Part shown: positions 35,267-43,541 of the stretch, piece by piece
How the letters are laid out: every line of letters begins with the position of its first letter
Numbering within the stretch: position 1 is the first letter of the stretch
NCBI GenBank assembly: GCA_035295665.1
Contig: DATGIQ010000157.1
Location: forward strand, 1-52,642
Direction: 5' to 3'
DNA from: DATGIQ01 sp035295665
Lineage (GTDB): Bacteria; Planctomycetota; Planctomycetia; Gemmatales; Gemmataceae
DNA: 52,642 nt
The notes under the pieces: model-generated
Databases searched by the model: none
What the model was told of the DNA's origin: nothing
What the model saw: the letters and a program-made list of their open reading frames with translations, nothing else
Translations under genes and position numbers: made by a program

Positions 35267-35896
35267 ATGCTCACTGTCGATCCGCATCCGCTTCTCGACT
35301 TACGAAGCTTTGTAACGACGTTTCCCCGGCCGCTGGGCGAGATGCCATCGTCGCCAGAGTTGCTGGTGCTCCTGAATGTGGATGCGCCCGCACCGCTTGG
35401 GAGCGGCGATGCCGCTCGCGAAGCCGTCCGAAAGCTGCTGCGGCACGGTGGCTTCCGGGCGACCGGACGGAGCAAACCAGCCTCGGAATATCTTCTCAAG
35501 GCCGTCGGCGAGGGCTGGCTGGGGGCGATCAATCTGGCGGTGGACGTGTGCAATATCGTCTCCCTGCACAGCGGCTTGCCGATCAGCGTGATCGACCTCG
35601 ATCGCGCCCAGGTCCCGTTCCGCGTCGGCCTGGCCCCGATAGGGAGCAGTTACATTTTCAATATCGCAGGGCAAGCGATCGATCTGGGAGGATTGCTTTG
35701 TCTGTTCGATGCACAGGGACCCTGTGCCAATGCGGTCAAGGATGCCCAGCGTACCAAGACCGGGCCGGAAACACGCCGGACGCTGTCGCTGATTTGGGGC
35801 ACCGTTGCGCTGCCGGGTCGGGCGGATCAGACGGCACAGTGGTACCGGTCGCTCTTGGAACAGCAGGGAGCGACGACGGCACCGGCGGAGCCGTAA
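35267..35896 (+). CDS. B3/4 domain protein (phenylalanyl-tRNA synthetase beta-subunit editing-like)
   Basis: The frame opens at 35165, but ATG 35267 gives a product of usual size, 209 residues; no good ribosome binding site is visible. The stretch EYLLKAVGEGWLGAINLAVD, followed by CNIVSLHSGLPISVIDLDRA near residue 88, matches free-standing B3/4 domain proteins, related to the editing domain of bacterial PheT. FNIAGQAIDLGGLLCLFDAQ fits the substrate-side region. Stand-alone members may hydrolyse mischarged tRNA or bind amino acids; the activity is not established for most. It follows the MerR remnant that overlaps the upstream gap, and is not obviously in an operon. The product is cytoplasmic by lack of a signal. 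Confidence 0.8.
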   Translation: MLTVDPHPLLDLRSFVTTFPRPLGEMPSSPELLVLLNVDAPAPLGSGDAAREAVRKLLRHGGFRATGRSKPASEYLLKAVGEGWLGAINLAVDVCNIVSLHSGLPISVIDLDRAQVPFRVGLAPIGSSYIFNIAGQAIDLGGLLCLFDAQGPCANAVKDAQRTKTGPETRRTLSLIWGTVALPGRADQTAQWYRSLLEQQGATTAPAEP

Positions 35897-35915
35897 CGGC
35901 TGGCTTTCCGGAGCG

Positions 35916-36461
35916 TTATTTGCGCAGTGTTTTTAATTTCTCCCAGGACGGCGATCGTCCCCGGGTAGCCGCCTCATAGGTCGAGCGCTGCTCGCTGGTC
36001 AGCGTGTTGGGCAAAGTCTTGTACAAAAGCGAGTTTTCCTGGAACGGATCGTTGAAGGCATTTCGCAGCGCACCAACCTCCGGCGGGACTATCACCACGG
36101 GTTGTTCCTGGTTGTTATTGATCGCATGAAATTTCAGTTTGGCGCTTTCGTAACGGTCAAAGAATCGCTTGATATCGCCGCGGCCGGCCAAGCGTAATTT
36201 GTGTTTCTGCGCATCCGTGAGTTGACAGATGCCATCGATGGACTTGATCCGGATGGCCAGCTGTGCATTAAGCCGGTCGCGTGCCTCCGCACTGCTCTGT
36301 TGACGAAAGATCAACCGATCGAGCAAATCGTCGGTGAGCTGGATACGCTGTGGAACGATCACTGGGGCCGGGACGCGCGGTTCAGCTTTTTGTTGAGCCT
36401 GCCCGTGCGCGCCGGCGAGCACACCCATCAAGGCCACTCCCATCGCCAGAGTTCGGGACAT
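35916..36461 (-). CDS. Secreted hypothetical protein
   Basis: ATG 36461-36459 is preferred over the longer frame (to 36557) because GGGAGGAGG lies about 3 nt upstream and a signal peptide follows (about 1-22, ending HGQAQQ). The 181-residue product has a helical middle with repeated Leu/Lys/Arg spacing, including QLTDAQKHKLRLAGRGDIKR near residue 83. I recall that motif from planctomycete secreted hypotheticals and from regions that resemble LTXXQ-type periplasmic proteins, but no named family is certain. It lies 28 nt downstream of the 493-residue membrane protein gene, on the same strand, so the two probably form an operon. The function is unknown. Confidence 0.75.
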   Translation of the reverse strand: MSRTLAMGVALMGVLAGAHGQAQQKAEPRVPAPVIVPQRIQLTDDLLDRLIFRQQSSAEARDRLNAQLAIRIKSIDGICQLTDAQKHKLRLAGRGDIKRFFDRYESAKLKFHAINNNQEQPVVIVPPEVGALRNAFNDPFQENSLLYKTLPNTLTSEQRSTYEAATRGRSPSWEKLKTLRK

Positions 36462-36489
36462 GCGCCTCCTCCCTATGGTCTTGTCCGGC

Positions 36490-37971
36490 TCATTGGGTGG
36501 TTTTGGGTTGCCGGCGATGCGGCACGTCCCAAAGTCGCCACCCGATGTCGGGTCCACGCAACATTCCCTTGCTCAAGTCGCCACCGTTATCCTGACCGTC
36601 CTCACCCACGGAATAAAGAGTGACCCCTTGGGGAAACTGGGCCAGCCGCACCGCAGCTCCATCGTACGGATCGAGTGGCACTTTCTCAAGAAAATCCGGC
36701 ACCAGGGCGACCAGCGCCTGTGGCCAATGACCCCGAGCCCGGCGGTAGCGCTCGACGGCCACCATCACGATGGCCGACCGCATGAGCGCGAGGTCGAGAT
36801 GGAAAGACTTGGCCAGCTCTAACGTATCCAGGGGCGCGCCCCGGACCAATCTTGGCAGCTCGTTTTGCGTTTCGGCTAGTTGTCGCAAGGCGCTCCGCTG
36901 CTCCTCGGCTGACCGTTTGGCAATTTCCACAATCTGGCTGTTGAAACGGAGGAGTGCGGCACGGGCCATCTTCACCGGCTCGGTCCGCAAGAGGAAATCT
37001 TCCCAGCCGTCGGCCGGCGCGGCACGGCCAATGGCGAGGAGCGTCCACAATTGGTTGATCGAGGTTTCGCCGTTCTGCAACGCTTCCAGGGCGCCATCCT
37101 GGCGGCCCCGTTCTGCCCGAGCATAGAGCAGCAACAACGGCTCGGCGGCTTCCGCTTCCAAAAGCCGCTGCATGGCTGCGAGTGCGGCTTCCGTTGGGAC
37201 CCCTTGGGCAAGGGTCCGCTCAAGCCGCTGCATGGTGATAAAGTGCCACAGGATGCGCTGCGAGATCGATTCGGGCAGGGGCTCGTCTCCCAGGGCCCGG
37301 GCCGTGTTGAGCATGGCCCGACAGGAAACCAGGGCACCGTCCAGATCCCGATCCTGGGCGCGCAGCAGAACATCGTACGCCAATAAATTGCGAACCAGGC
37401 TCGTCTCGCCGGCATTCGGCGAATAGCCACGCAGGTAGTTGCCTGGAGGGGGACCTTGAGCCGGCGAAAGGGGAAACCGTCCCTGCGGCAGATCCGCTAC
37501 CGTGCGCGCCTCCGCCAGCGCTGCCGCTGCCCGAGACAGCTCCTCCCGCAGAGCCGCGGTTTGGCGGTCATCAAGCTGCACCGCCGGTTGGACCATCCAG
37601 AAACTCTGTCCCAACACGGTGGTTGCTTCCGGATCCCGGCCTTTGTTCTCGGGTGCATAGGGCTTGTCCCAGATCGGCCATTGCGGCGGCAAGAGCTTCC
37701 GTGCGGTCATCAGAACCAGAGCGGAGTTCTGCGCATCCGGCAACACTGTCCGCTTGGCCTCCAGTTCTTGACTCCGCCAGCCCGGATCCAATTGGTCCGT
37801 CTCTGCGATGGCGCGCTGCAAGCGGATGTCTTGCCAAAAGAGGAGGACGCAGCCCATCGTTCCCAACAGCGCCAGCGGCACGGCGACCAGGCTCAGGAGC
37901 AAAAGACGTTTACGCCATCGGGAGACGGCACGCGCGCAGGAGTGGTCTTCCAGCGTCACGAATTCATTCAT
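36490..37971 (-). CDS. Single-pass membrane protein of planctomycete type (unknown function)
   Basis: The 493-residue product has one N-terminal membrane segment at about 21-48 (RWRKRLLLLSLVAVPLALLG and on) and a long, mostly helical extracytoplasmic part. Near the end it has AVERYRRARGHWPQALVALV, followed by PDFLEKVPLDPYDGAAVRLA and a GEDGQDNGGD segment. That end resembles the C-terminal portion of type II secretion pseudopilin GspG-like proteins (YRxxxGxWP, PxDPY, SxGxDG), without the prepilin N-terminus. Such proteins are common in Planctomycetota and have no assigned role. It ends 28 nt before the secreted hypothetical on the same strand. The GspG-like end may be a calcium-binding motif (inference). 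Confidence 0.75.
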   Translation of the reverse strand: MNEFVTLEDHSCARAVSRWRKRLLLLSLVAVPLALLGTMGCVLLFWQDIRLQRAIAETDQLDPGWRSQELEAKRTVLPDAQNSALVLMTARKLLPPQWPIWDKPYAPENKGRDPEATTVLGQSFWMVQPAVQLDDRQTAALREELSRAAAALAEARTVADLPQGRFPLSPAQGPPPGNYLRGYSPNAGETSLVRNLLAYDVLLRAQDRDLDGALVSCRAMLNTARALGDEPLPESISQRILWHFITMQRLERTLAQGVPTEAALAAMQRLLEAEAAEPLLLLYARAERGRQDGALEALQNGETSINQLWTLLAIGRAAPADGWEDFLLRTEPVKMARAALLRFNSQIVEIAKRSAEEQRSALRQLAETQNELPRLVRGAPLDTLELAKSFHLDLALMRSAIVMVAVERYRRARGHWPQALVALVPDFLEKVPLDPYDGAAVRLAQFPQGVTLYSVGEDGQDNGGDLSKGMLRGPDIGWRLWDVPHRRQPKTTQ

Positions 37972-38267
37972 CGGGGAGTTCTCCGCAGTGGTGGGCGCGC
38001 AGCGGGACCGCTTTGTGGCGGCCCATTTTCTGGTGCACGGGGGAAGGAATTGGAAACCATCGGACAGCGGCTGCTCACCCCGAGGGCTCGATCAGGAACG
38101 CGCATCGCCTGGCCGCGGTACAGACGCCGGGTGCGGAAGGGCATGGCGCACTTCCTGAACTAGGATTCGATGGGAGTTCCCGGAAACCCGTTGCGTTCGG
38201 CGAAAACCATCATACAGTTGACTAAGCGCGATTACAAGACAGTGAACCCCGCAGGGAGGCAACCGAC
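37972..38267. other. Intergenic region between divergent genes
   Basis: These 296 bases separate the membrane protein from the phospholipase C-like gene. Several frames are open through it, but none gives a protein that I recognise. It holds the ribosome binding site GGAGG at about 38255-38259 and must hold both promoters. Confidence 0.4.
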
Positions 38268-39662
38268 ATGGCCACGGACCCCATTGGGCACGTCATCGTC
38301 CTGATGCTGGAAAACCATTCGTTTGATCAAATGCTGGGAGGGTTCCAAACGGTTTTCTCCGATCTGGAGGGTGTCGACCCCGCCCATCCGCGCAGCAACC
38401 CGGATAAAGATGGGAAGCCGTACTGGCAGGCCCCGACCACCGCATCTTCTGTGGCCCCAGACCCAATGCACGAATTGGCCAATGTGCTCCGCCAGCTCGA
38501 AAACGACAATGCCAACTTCGTGCTGGACTATGCGGAGTCGTATCCCAACGCCACCTCCGATGAGTTGCAGCAAATCATGGGCTATTATGCCCCCGGCGGG
38601 CTGCCGGTGCTCCACGAGCTGGCTCGTCACTTCACGATCTGTCACCGTTGGTACTCGTCGGTCCCCGGGCCAACCTGGGCGAACCGCTTTTTCGTCCACA
38701 GCGGCACCTCGCTGGGCCGCGTGCAGATGCCCGAGGATCTTGCCGACAGCGTGCACCATCCCGACCTGTATTTTGGTTACGATCAAGACACGATCTTCGA
38801 CCGGCTGAATGAACAAGGCATTTCCTGGCGCGTCTATCACGGCGACATTCCCCAATCGCTGGTGCTGAGCCACCAGCGCCGTCCCGAAAATGCCCGGCGG
38901 TACGCACGCTTGGACCTCTTCTACCAGGACGCCGCCGGCCCCGAGGCAGCTTTTCCCGCCTACAGTTTCATCGAACCGAGCTACTACTGGCCCGGCCAGA
39001 ATGACGATCATCCGCCGCACACCGTTTTGCGGGCTCAGGCGCTCCTGGGCAATGTGTACAACGCGCTTCGACAAAATGATGCGCTGTGGAATACAACGCT
39101 TCTGGTCGTGGTGTACGACGAGCATGGCGGTTTTTACGATCATGTCCCGCCGCCTACTGCCGTACCTCCCGATGATCATGTCCTGCCCAACTTTGGCTTT
39201 GACCGATATGGCGTCCGGGTGCCGGCGGTGCTCGTTTCGCCCTGGGTCGACCGGACGATTCTCAGTACCGAGCTGGACCACACGAGCTTGCTCCAGTACC
39301 TGACCCAAAAGTGGAATCTCGGACCTCTGACGGGGCGCGTGGCCAAGGCACAGCATTTCGCCTCGGCCATTCGCGGAACGGGCGATCCCCGCACCGATGT
39401 GCCGGGGTCGGTGTCCATTCCTGCGTTGGCGCCGGCTCCACGCCCAACGATGGCCGCCGGGCCCGGCGAACCATTGAACGCACACCAGAAGGCCCTGGTT
39501 GCCTTCAGCGAGCATCTGGAGCGGGAAATTGAAGAACCAATCGGCAAACCGGCCCGGACCGCAGCAATGATGGCCGGGCCGGTGTCGCAAGTGGAAACAG
39601 CAAAGAGCCGGGTCGAGCTGTTCCTGACTCAGCAGAAGGCAAAGGCAGGCGGGACCCGATGA
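38268..39662 (+). CDS. Phosphoesterase / phospholipase C family protein
   Basis: ATG 38268 follows GGAGG by 8 nt. The 464-residue product belongs to the bacterial phosphoesterase family PF04185 (phospholipase C and AcpA-type acid phosphatases). Key motifs are VIVLMLENHSFDQMLGGF at the N-terminus with the metal and nucleophile-side residues Glu-Asn-His-Ser-Phe-Asp, PTWANRFFVHSGTS near 140, VVYDEHGGFYDHVPPP near 282, and ELDHTSLLQYL near 335. It would cleave phosphodiesters or phosphomonoesters. Unlike most members it has no signal peptide and begins directly with the catalytic domain, so it may be cytoplasmic or exported by another route. The C-terminal 80 residues are a helical extension. Confidence 0.92.
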   Translation: MATDPIGHVIVLMLENHSFDQMLGGFQTVFSDLEGVDPAHPRSNPDKDGKPYWQAPTTASSVAPDPMHELANVLRQLENDNANFVLDYAESYPNATSDELQQIMGYYAPGGLPVLHELARHFTICHRWYSSVPGPTWANRFFVHSGTSLGRVQMPEDLADSVHHPDLYFGYDQDTIFDRLNEQGISWRVYHGDIPQSLVLSHQRRPENARRYARLDLFYQDAAGPEAAFPAYSFIEPSYYWPGQNDDHPPHTVLRAQALLGNVYNALRQNDALWNTTLLVVVYDEHGGFYDHVPPPTAVPPDDHVLPNFGFDRYGVRVPAVLVSPWVDRTILSTELDHTSLLQYLTQKWNLGPLTGRVAKAQHFASAIRGTGDPRTDVPGSVSIPALAPAPRPTMAAGPGEPLNAHQKALVAFSEHLEREIEEPIGKPARTAAMMAGPVSQVETAKSRVELFLTQQKAKAGGTR

Positions 39663-39753
39663 TGTTGCCGAAACGGCGGTTGGGCACGCTGCTTGCAGGA
39701 AGGTTGAGGGAGAGACCTGGTAAGAACCAAATCCTTCAGCGCGGAGCACGACA

Positions 39754-39939
39754 ATGGCCGATCAAAAAAGCCGCGGCGGACAGAAGCAGAGCCTTGAGAA
39801 GCAGGATCAGGGCAAGAAGAACCGCGATGTGCACGGCACTTCGGGCCGGCACGGACAGCGCAATATGGCCGAGGACGCTCGCCGCGGCGGGCAGGGAAAC
39901 CAAGGAGGCTACCGGACATCTGAGAAGGTTCGCAAATGA
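39754..39939 (+). CDS. Small hydrophilic protein, stress-protein-like
   Basis: This short frame encodes 61 residues very rich in Lys, Arg, Gln and Gly, starting MADQKSRGGQKQSLEKQ and containing RRGGQGNQGGY. GGAG lies 8 nt before the ATG. Its composition resembles small, disordered stress-induced bacterial proteins, but no family is certain. It sits alone between the phosphoesterase and DUF1501 genes. The coding call rests on the ribosome binding site and the composition. Confidence 0.5.
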   Translation: MADQKSRGGQKQSLEKQDQGKKNRDVHGTSGRHGQRNMAEDARRGGQGNQGGYRTSEKVRK

Positions 39940-40154
39940 TGGCGGTTCCTTCGGGATCGCGTGGGAAAGATTCTGTGCGGCAGTTTCCTGGCGAACTCTA
40001 CAGTCGCTCAACTTGACGAGCTGCCCACCCGACCATTATCATAATGAACGCTGCAAGTTGTGCGTGTGGATTGGAATCGCGGCACGCCGCTCACCCACAG
40101 CTTTTCCTACCTTGAAACCCACCTGCCACGTTTGTCCATGTTGAGGTGCTGGCC

Positions 40155-41615
40155 ATGCTGGTAATTCCAGGACGCTCTGGGAAGGATACGTGTGATGGAA
40201 TAACCCGCCGGGATTTGCTGCGCGTCGGCGGGTCGGCGGCGCTGGGCCTCTGCATGGCGGATATCTTCGGGCTGCAAGAGGCGACCGCCAAGCAGGGAAT
40301 CACCGGCGGCCCCGGCTTCGGGAAAGCCAAGAGCGTGATCCTTCTCTATCTTCAAGGTGGCCCGAGCCATCTGGATCTCTGGGATCCCAAGGACGACGTT
40401 CCCGATAAAGTCCGCAGCGTCTTCAAGGCGATCGATACCAAGCTCCCCGGCGTCAAGGTGACCGAGCTACTGCCCAAGTTCGCGCAGGTGGTCGACAAGG
40501 TCACGTTGATCCGGGCCATGAGTTACACCCCGGTAGGCCTATTCAATCACACCGCAGCCATCTACCAGATGCTAACCGGCTACACGGCAGACAAGGTAAG
40601 CCCGTCGGGTCAGCTGGAACCGCCCAGCCCCAAGGATTTCCCCAACGTCGGCAGCAACATTGTCCGCCTCAAGCCGCTGGATGTGCCGATGTTGCCGTTT
40701 GTGATGATGCCGCGGCCGTTGCAGGAGAGCAACGTTGTCGGCAAGGCGGGCACGGCCGGCTTCCTGGGCCGGGCGTACGATCCGTACTATCTGTACCCGC
40801 CCGGCGACGACATGGACATGACGAAGATGGATCGCATCAAGATTGATGATCTCCGCCTCCGCGATGAGATTTCGGCCCATCGGTTGGAGCGGCGGGCCAA
40901 GATTCGCGAGCAGATCGATCACGGCATGCCGGCCTTGGAGCAGGCGATCAAGAAGTACGATCTCGATGCTTATTACGGCAAAGCTCTGGGCCTCGTCATC
41001 TCCGGTCGGGCCCGCAATGCGTTTGACCTGACCCAGGAACCGGCCGCAATGCGGGACCGATATGGTCGGAACACTTTCGGCCAATGTTGCCTCCTGGCCC
41101 GCCGCCTCATCGAAGCGGGCACCCGCTTTGTGGAAGTGAACTGGCCGAAAGTCGCCAATTCCGACAACCACTCGTGGGACACGCACACCGGGCTGACCAA
41201 ACGGCTCCGCGATCAGGCGGCACCGATGTTCGATGCGGGGCTTGCCACCCTGATTGCCGACCTGGATGAGCGGGGCCTGCTGAAGGACACGCTCGTGGTG
41301 GCGGTGGGCGAGTTTGGCCGCAGTCCGCTGCGCGGCGTGAGCACCTCGGGCAACGAAAACAACGACGATGGCCGGGATCATTGGCCCTACTGCTACACCG
41401 CATGCATTGCCGGGGCCGGGGTCAAACGCGGCTACGTGCATGGCAAATCGGACAAGACGGCGTCGGCCCCCCTGGAAAACCCGGTACATCCGATGGACCT
41501 GTTGGCCACGATTTACCACAGCGTCGGGATCAGTCCCAGCACGATCGTGTACAACCATCTGAACCAGCCGCGCGAGCTGGTGAAGGGCGAAGTCGCCACG
41601 GGCGTGCTGGCCTGA
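40155..41615 (+). CDS. DUF1501 protein, Tat-type signal
   Basis: ATG 40155 is preferred over the in-frame GTG at 40146, with GAGG about 8 nt upstream. The 486-residue product has a Tat-type signal near 18-40 (TRRDLLRVGGSAALGLC). DUF1501 landmarks follow: LYLQGGPSHLDLWDPKDDVP near 62, GRNTFGQCCLLARRLIEAG, a SWDTH motif, GEFGRSP near 391 and GRDHWP near 412. It is longer than the DUF1501 protein at 5491 and, unlike it, has no DUF1549/DUF1553 partner beside it, so it may act with one encoded elsewhere. Palindrome family A copy 3 begins 30 nt after its stop. Role unknown; a metal-dependent hydrolase-like fold is likely. Confidence 0.92.
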   Translation: MLVIPGRSGKDTCDGITRRDLLRVGGSAALGLCMADIFGLQEATAKQGITGGPGFGKAKSVILLYLQGGPSHLDLWDPKDDVPDKVRSVFKAIDTKLPGVKVTELLPKFAQVVDKVTLIRAMSYTPVGLFNHTAAIYQMLTGYTADKVSPSGQLEPPSPKDFPNVGSNIVRLKPLDVPMLPFVMMPRPLQESNVVGKAGTAGFLGRAYDPYYLYPPGDDMDMTKMDRIKIDDLRLRDEISAHRLERRAKIREQIDHGMPALEQAIKKYDLDAYYGKALGLVISGRARNAFDLTQEPAAMRDRYGRNTFGQCCLLARRLIEAGTRFVEVNWPKVANSDNHSWDTHTGLTKRLRDQAAPMFDAGLATLIADLDERGLLKDTLVVAVGEFGRSPLRGVSTSGNENNDDGRDHWPYCYTACIAGAGVKRGYVHGKSDKTASAPLENPVHPMDLLATIYHSVGISPSTIVYNHLNQPRELVKGEVATGVLA

Positions 41616-41645
41616 ACGTTGGATGATCGTGTGAGATGCGCCGGC

Positions 41646-41703
41646 ACAAGCCGGACGCGCCCGCGAAAAACTACGCGGCCCTTCGCGGGCGCGTCCGGCT
41701 TGT
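41646..41703. repeat. Palindromic repeat, family A copy 3 (perfect 22-bp arms)
   Basis: Arms 41646-41667 and 41682-41703 are exact reverse complements around a 14-nt loop. They share ACAAGCC.GACGCGCC.GCGAA with the copy at 6862-6933. The element begins 30 nt after a DUF1501 stop codon, as copy 2 lies after another DUF1501 gene. Confidence 0.85.
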
Positions 41704-41899
41704 CCACGGCTAGGATCGTGCGGTCGGTATCAGATTGTGCTCGGAGTTCTTCCAGCCCATCCGATCTCAAAATCGCTTGACAGGCGCGGACGTCGCTGCT
41801 CCAATGTGGACGGCGTGTCTGCTGCTGCGCGGTGTTCGCCGGCAGCAGGGCATCCATCAAGTTCACCGCTCGCGCTGTCTGGTGAGAAAGAAGGTTGAC

Positions 41900-42964
41900 A
41901 TGCGTCTCTCCCGTCTTTGGCGGAAATGGCCAGGGTTCACGCTCATCGAGCTTCTCGTGGTGATCGCCATCATTGCCGTGTTGATCGGACTGCTGTTGCC
42001 GGCCGTGCAGAAGGTGCGCGAGGCCGCCAACCGCATGTCGTGCACCAACAATCTCAAGCAATTGTCCCTGGCGTTCCATAACTACCACAACACCTACGGC
42101 AGCTTCGCTCCCGGTGCCTACGCACCTCCCGGCTCCTTCAAGGCGCCGCTGACGCAGAGCGGCGCATGGCAAGTCAACGCCTGGAAAGAACCCAATAGCA
42201 CCTGCTGCCCGTGGGGGATCTTTAGCTGGTCGGCCATCATCCTCCCCTATGTCGAGGGCGATACCCTTTACAAGGCGATTGATTTTAACGTGCCGGCTTA
42301 CTCCGAGCACGTTCCCGAAGATCCGAGTTTGTCGCCTTGGGTCGGTTCCTCCGCCGACCGCGGGCCGGGCCAGCCCACCATCCCCGCGGGCCTCCCCGGC
42401 GCCGGCCAGCCGAATCCTAACATTCTCGCAGCGAATAGCATGCCCAAGGTGTTCAAGTGTCCGTCCACCCAGCTTGGCCGCTTCGCCACGACCAGCACGA
42501 TGAAAGACTATGCCATCGTGTACGACGGCGGCGGGCCGCTCGATGATGAAAACTGCTGTCCGGAACGAGTCCAGGTCGGGGGCACGACGCACAAAATTTA
42601 TCGCGGCATGGGCTGGGTCAACAGCGCCGTGAAAATTGCCGACGTCACCGACGGGACGAGCAATACCTTTTTCCTCATGGAGAAGGCCAATTTCTCCAAC
42701 CAAAGCTGGTGCTCGCAAGGAATGGGCTGCAATGAGTTCTTCTGGGTCCACCATCAGTCCCAGGGCATGATCACGACGTCCGAGCCGCCCAATTACGTCG
42801 TGAACAACAGCCGAGCATCCGAGGGGCCCCACACGAACGGCGTCTTGGCCGCGTACGTGGATGGGCACGTCGGCTTTGTCCCCAACAGCATCAACATCCA
42901 GGTTTACTTTGCTCTGGGGACGCGCAACGGCGGCGAGGCGGTCGGGGACTCGGACACGCCGTGA
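41900..42964 (+). CDS. DUF1559 prepilin-like protein
   Basis: ATG 41900 is taken as start (the frame opens at 41735) because it puts the prepilin signal at the N-terminus and AAGG precedes it by 6 nt. The 354-residue product has PGFTLIELLVVIAIIAVLIG at about 11-30, with cleavage after the first Gly, then CTNNLKQLSLAFHNYH and a DUF1559 domain. The end, GVLAAYVDGHVGFVPNSI, gives the family's usual DG pattern near the C-terminus. It probably passes through a pseudopilus-type export system. A small lipoprotein gene follows 114 nt downstream, a pairing often seen with DUF1559 genes. A palindrome of family B lies in the gap. Confidence 0.93.
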   Translation: MRLSRLWRKWPGFTLIELLVVIAIIAVLIGLLLPAVQKVREAANRMSCTNNLKQLSLAFHNYHNTYGSFAPGAYAPPGSFKAPLTQSGAWQVNAWKEPNSTCCPWGIFSWSAIILPYVEGDTLYKAIDFNVPAYSEHVPEDPSLSPWVGSSADRGPGQPTIPAGLPGAGQPNPNILAANSMPKVFKCPSTQLGRFATTSTMKDYAIVYDGGGPLDDENCCPERVQVGGTTHKIYRGMGWVNSAVKIADVTDGTSNTFFLMEKANFSNQSWCSQGMGCNEFFWVHHQSQGMITTSEPPNYVVNNSRASEGPHTNGVLAAYVDGHVGFVPNSINIQVYFALGTRNGGEAVGDSDTP

Positions 42965-42982
42965 CGGACCGGATCTGTGCTC

Positions 42983-43032
42983 GTTTCGCGGCGGTTCGTT
43001 GAATCGCACAGTTCTGCGAACCGCCGCGAAAC
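42983..43032. repeat. Palindromic repeat, family B copy 1 (perfect 16-bp arms)
   Basis: Arms 42983-42998 and 43017-43032 (GTTTCGCGGCGGTTCG and its complement) flank an 18-nt loop, 18 nt after the DUF1559 stop. The core CGAACCGCCG recurs near 51060, and a related arm occurs at 45203. It could attenuate transcription into the lipoprotein gene. Confidence 0.75.
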
Positions 43033-43078
43033 AGTTACGATTTACCGGATCATCCATTCGAGAGTTGCAGGTTCAATC

Positions 43079-43522
43079 ATGGTTTCTCTCCGCCGGCGAA
43101 TTATCCCCTGGACCATTCCCCTTTTGCTGGCTGCAATGGTGGGCTGCGGCAGTGGTGGTCCCGCCCTCGTGCCGGTGACGGGTATCTTGACGTACAAAGG
43201 CAAACCGGTGGCCAACGCCGGTCTCCGCTTCTTGCCCGAGGCCGGAAGGCCGAGCTCGGGGCAGACCGACGAGGAGGGCCGCTTCACCCTCAGTTACGAC
43301 CGGGAACACGAAGGGGCCGTCATGGGCAAACACAAAGTCTGGGTCACACGGATGGCCACGCGGCCGACCACCAAAGCTGAGCAAGAGGCGGCCATCATGG
43401 GAAGGAAACCGCCCCTTTCCCGGGACCTGTCGGCGTTTTTCGACAAGTACGGCGAGAAGAACTCGAAAGTCGAAGTCGTGATCGACAAGAATACGAAAGA
43501 ACTCAAACTCGATTGGGACTGA
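43079..43522 (+). CDS. Small lipoprotein with a carboxypeptidase-regulatory-like domain
   Basis: ATG 43079 is chosen because a lipoprotein signal follows: basic residues, a hydrophobic core and LLAAMVGC with the lipid Cys at 23. The frame is open to 42977. The 147-residue product has a beta-sandwich pattern of the transthyretin/carboxypeptidase-regulatory type: PVTGILTYKGKPVANAGLRF and DEEGRFTLSYDR, then GKHKVWVTR. Planctomycetes have many of these beside DUF1559 genes; they may bind surface ligands or serve as accessory proteins. The C-terminal part (FFDKYGEKNSKVEVVIDKNT) fits the same family. It is 114 nt behind a DUF1559 gene and 19 nt before the TPR gene. Function unknown. Confidence 0.85.
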   Translation: MVSLRRRIIPWTIPLLLAAMVGCGSGGPALVPVTGILTYKGKPVANAGLRFLPEAGRPSSGQTDEEGRFTLSYDREHEGAVMGKHKVWVTRMATRPTTKAEQEAAIMGRKPPLSRDLSAFFDKYGEKNSKVEVVIDKNTKELKLDWD

Positions 43523-43541
43523 GACGAGGGGCGGGTGAGCG

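Noticed and set aside
38043..38163. Plus-strand frame ending LLTPRARSGTRIAWPRYRRR...HFLN, suspected as a gene remnant
   Set aside because: No recognisable motif and no start signal; it cannot be told from non-coding sequence.
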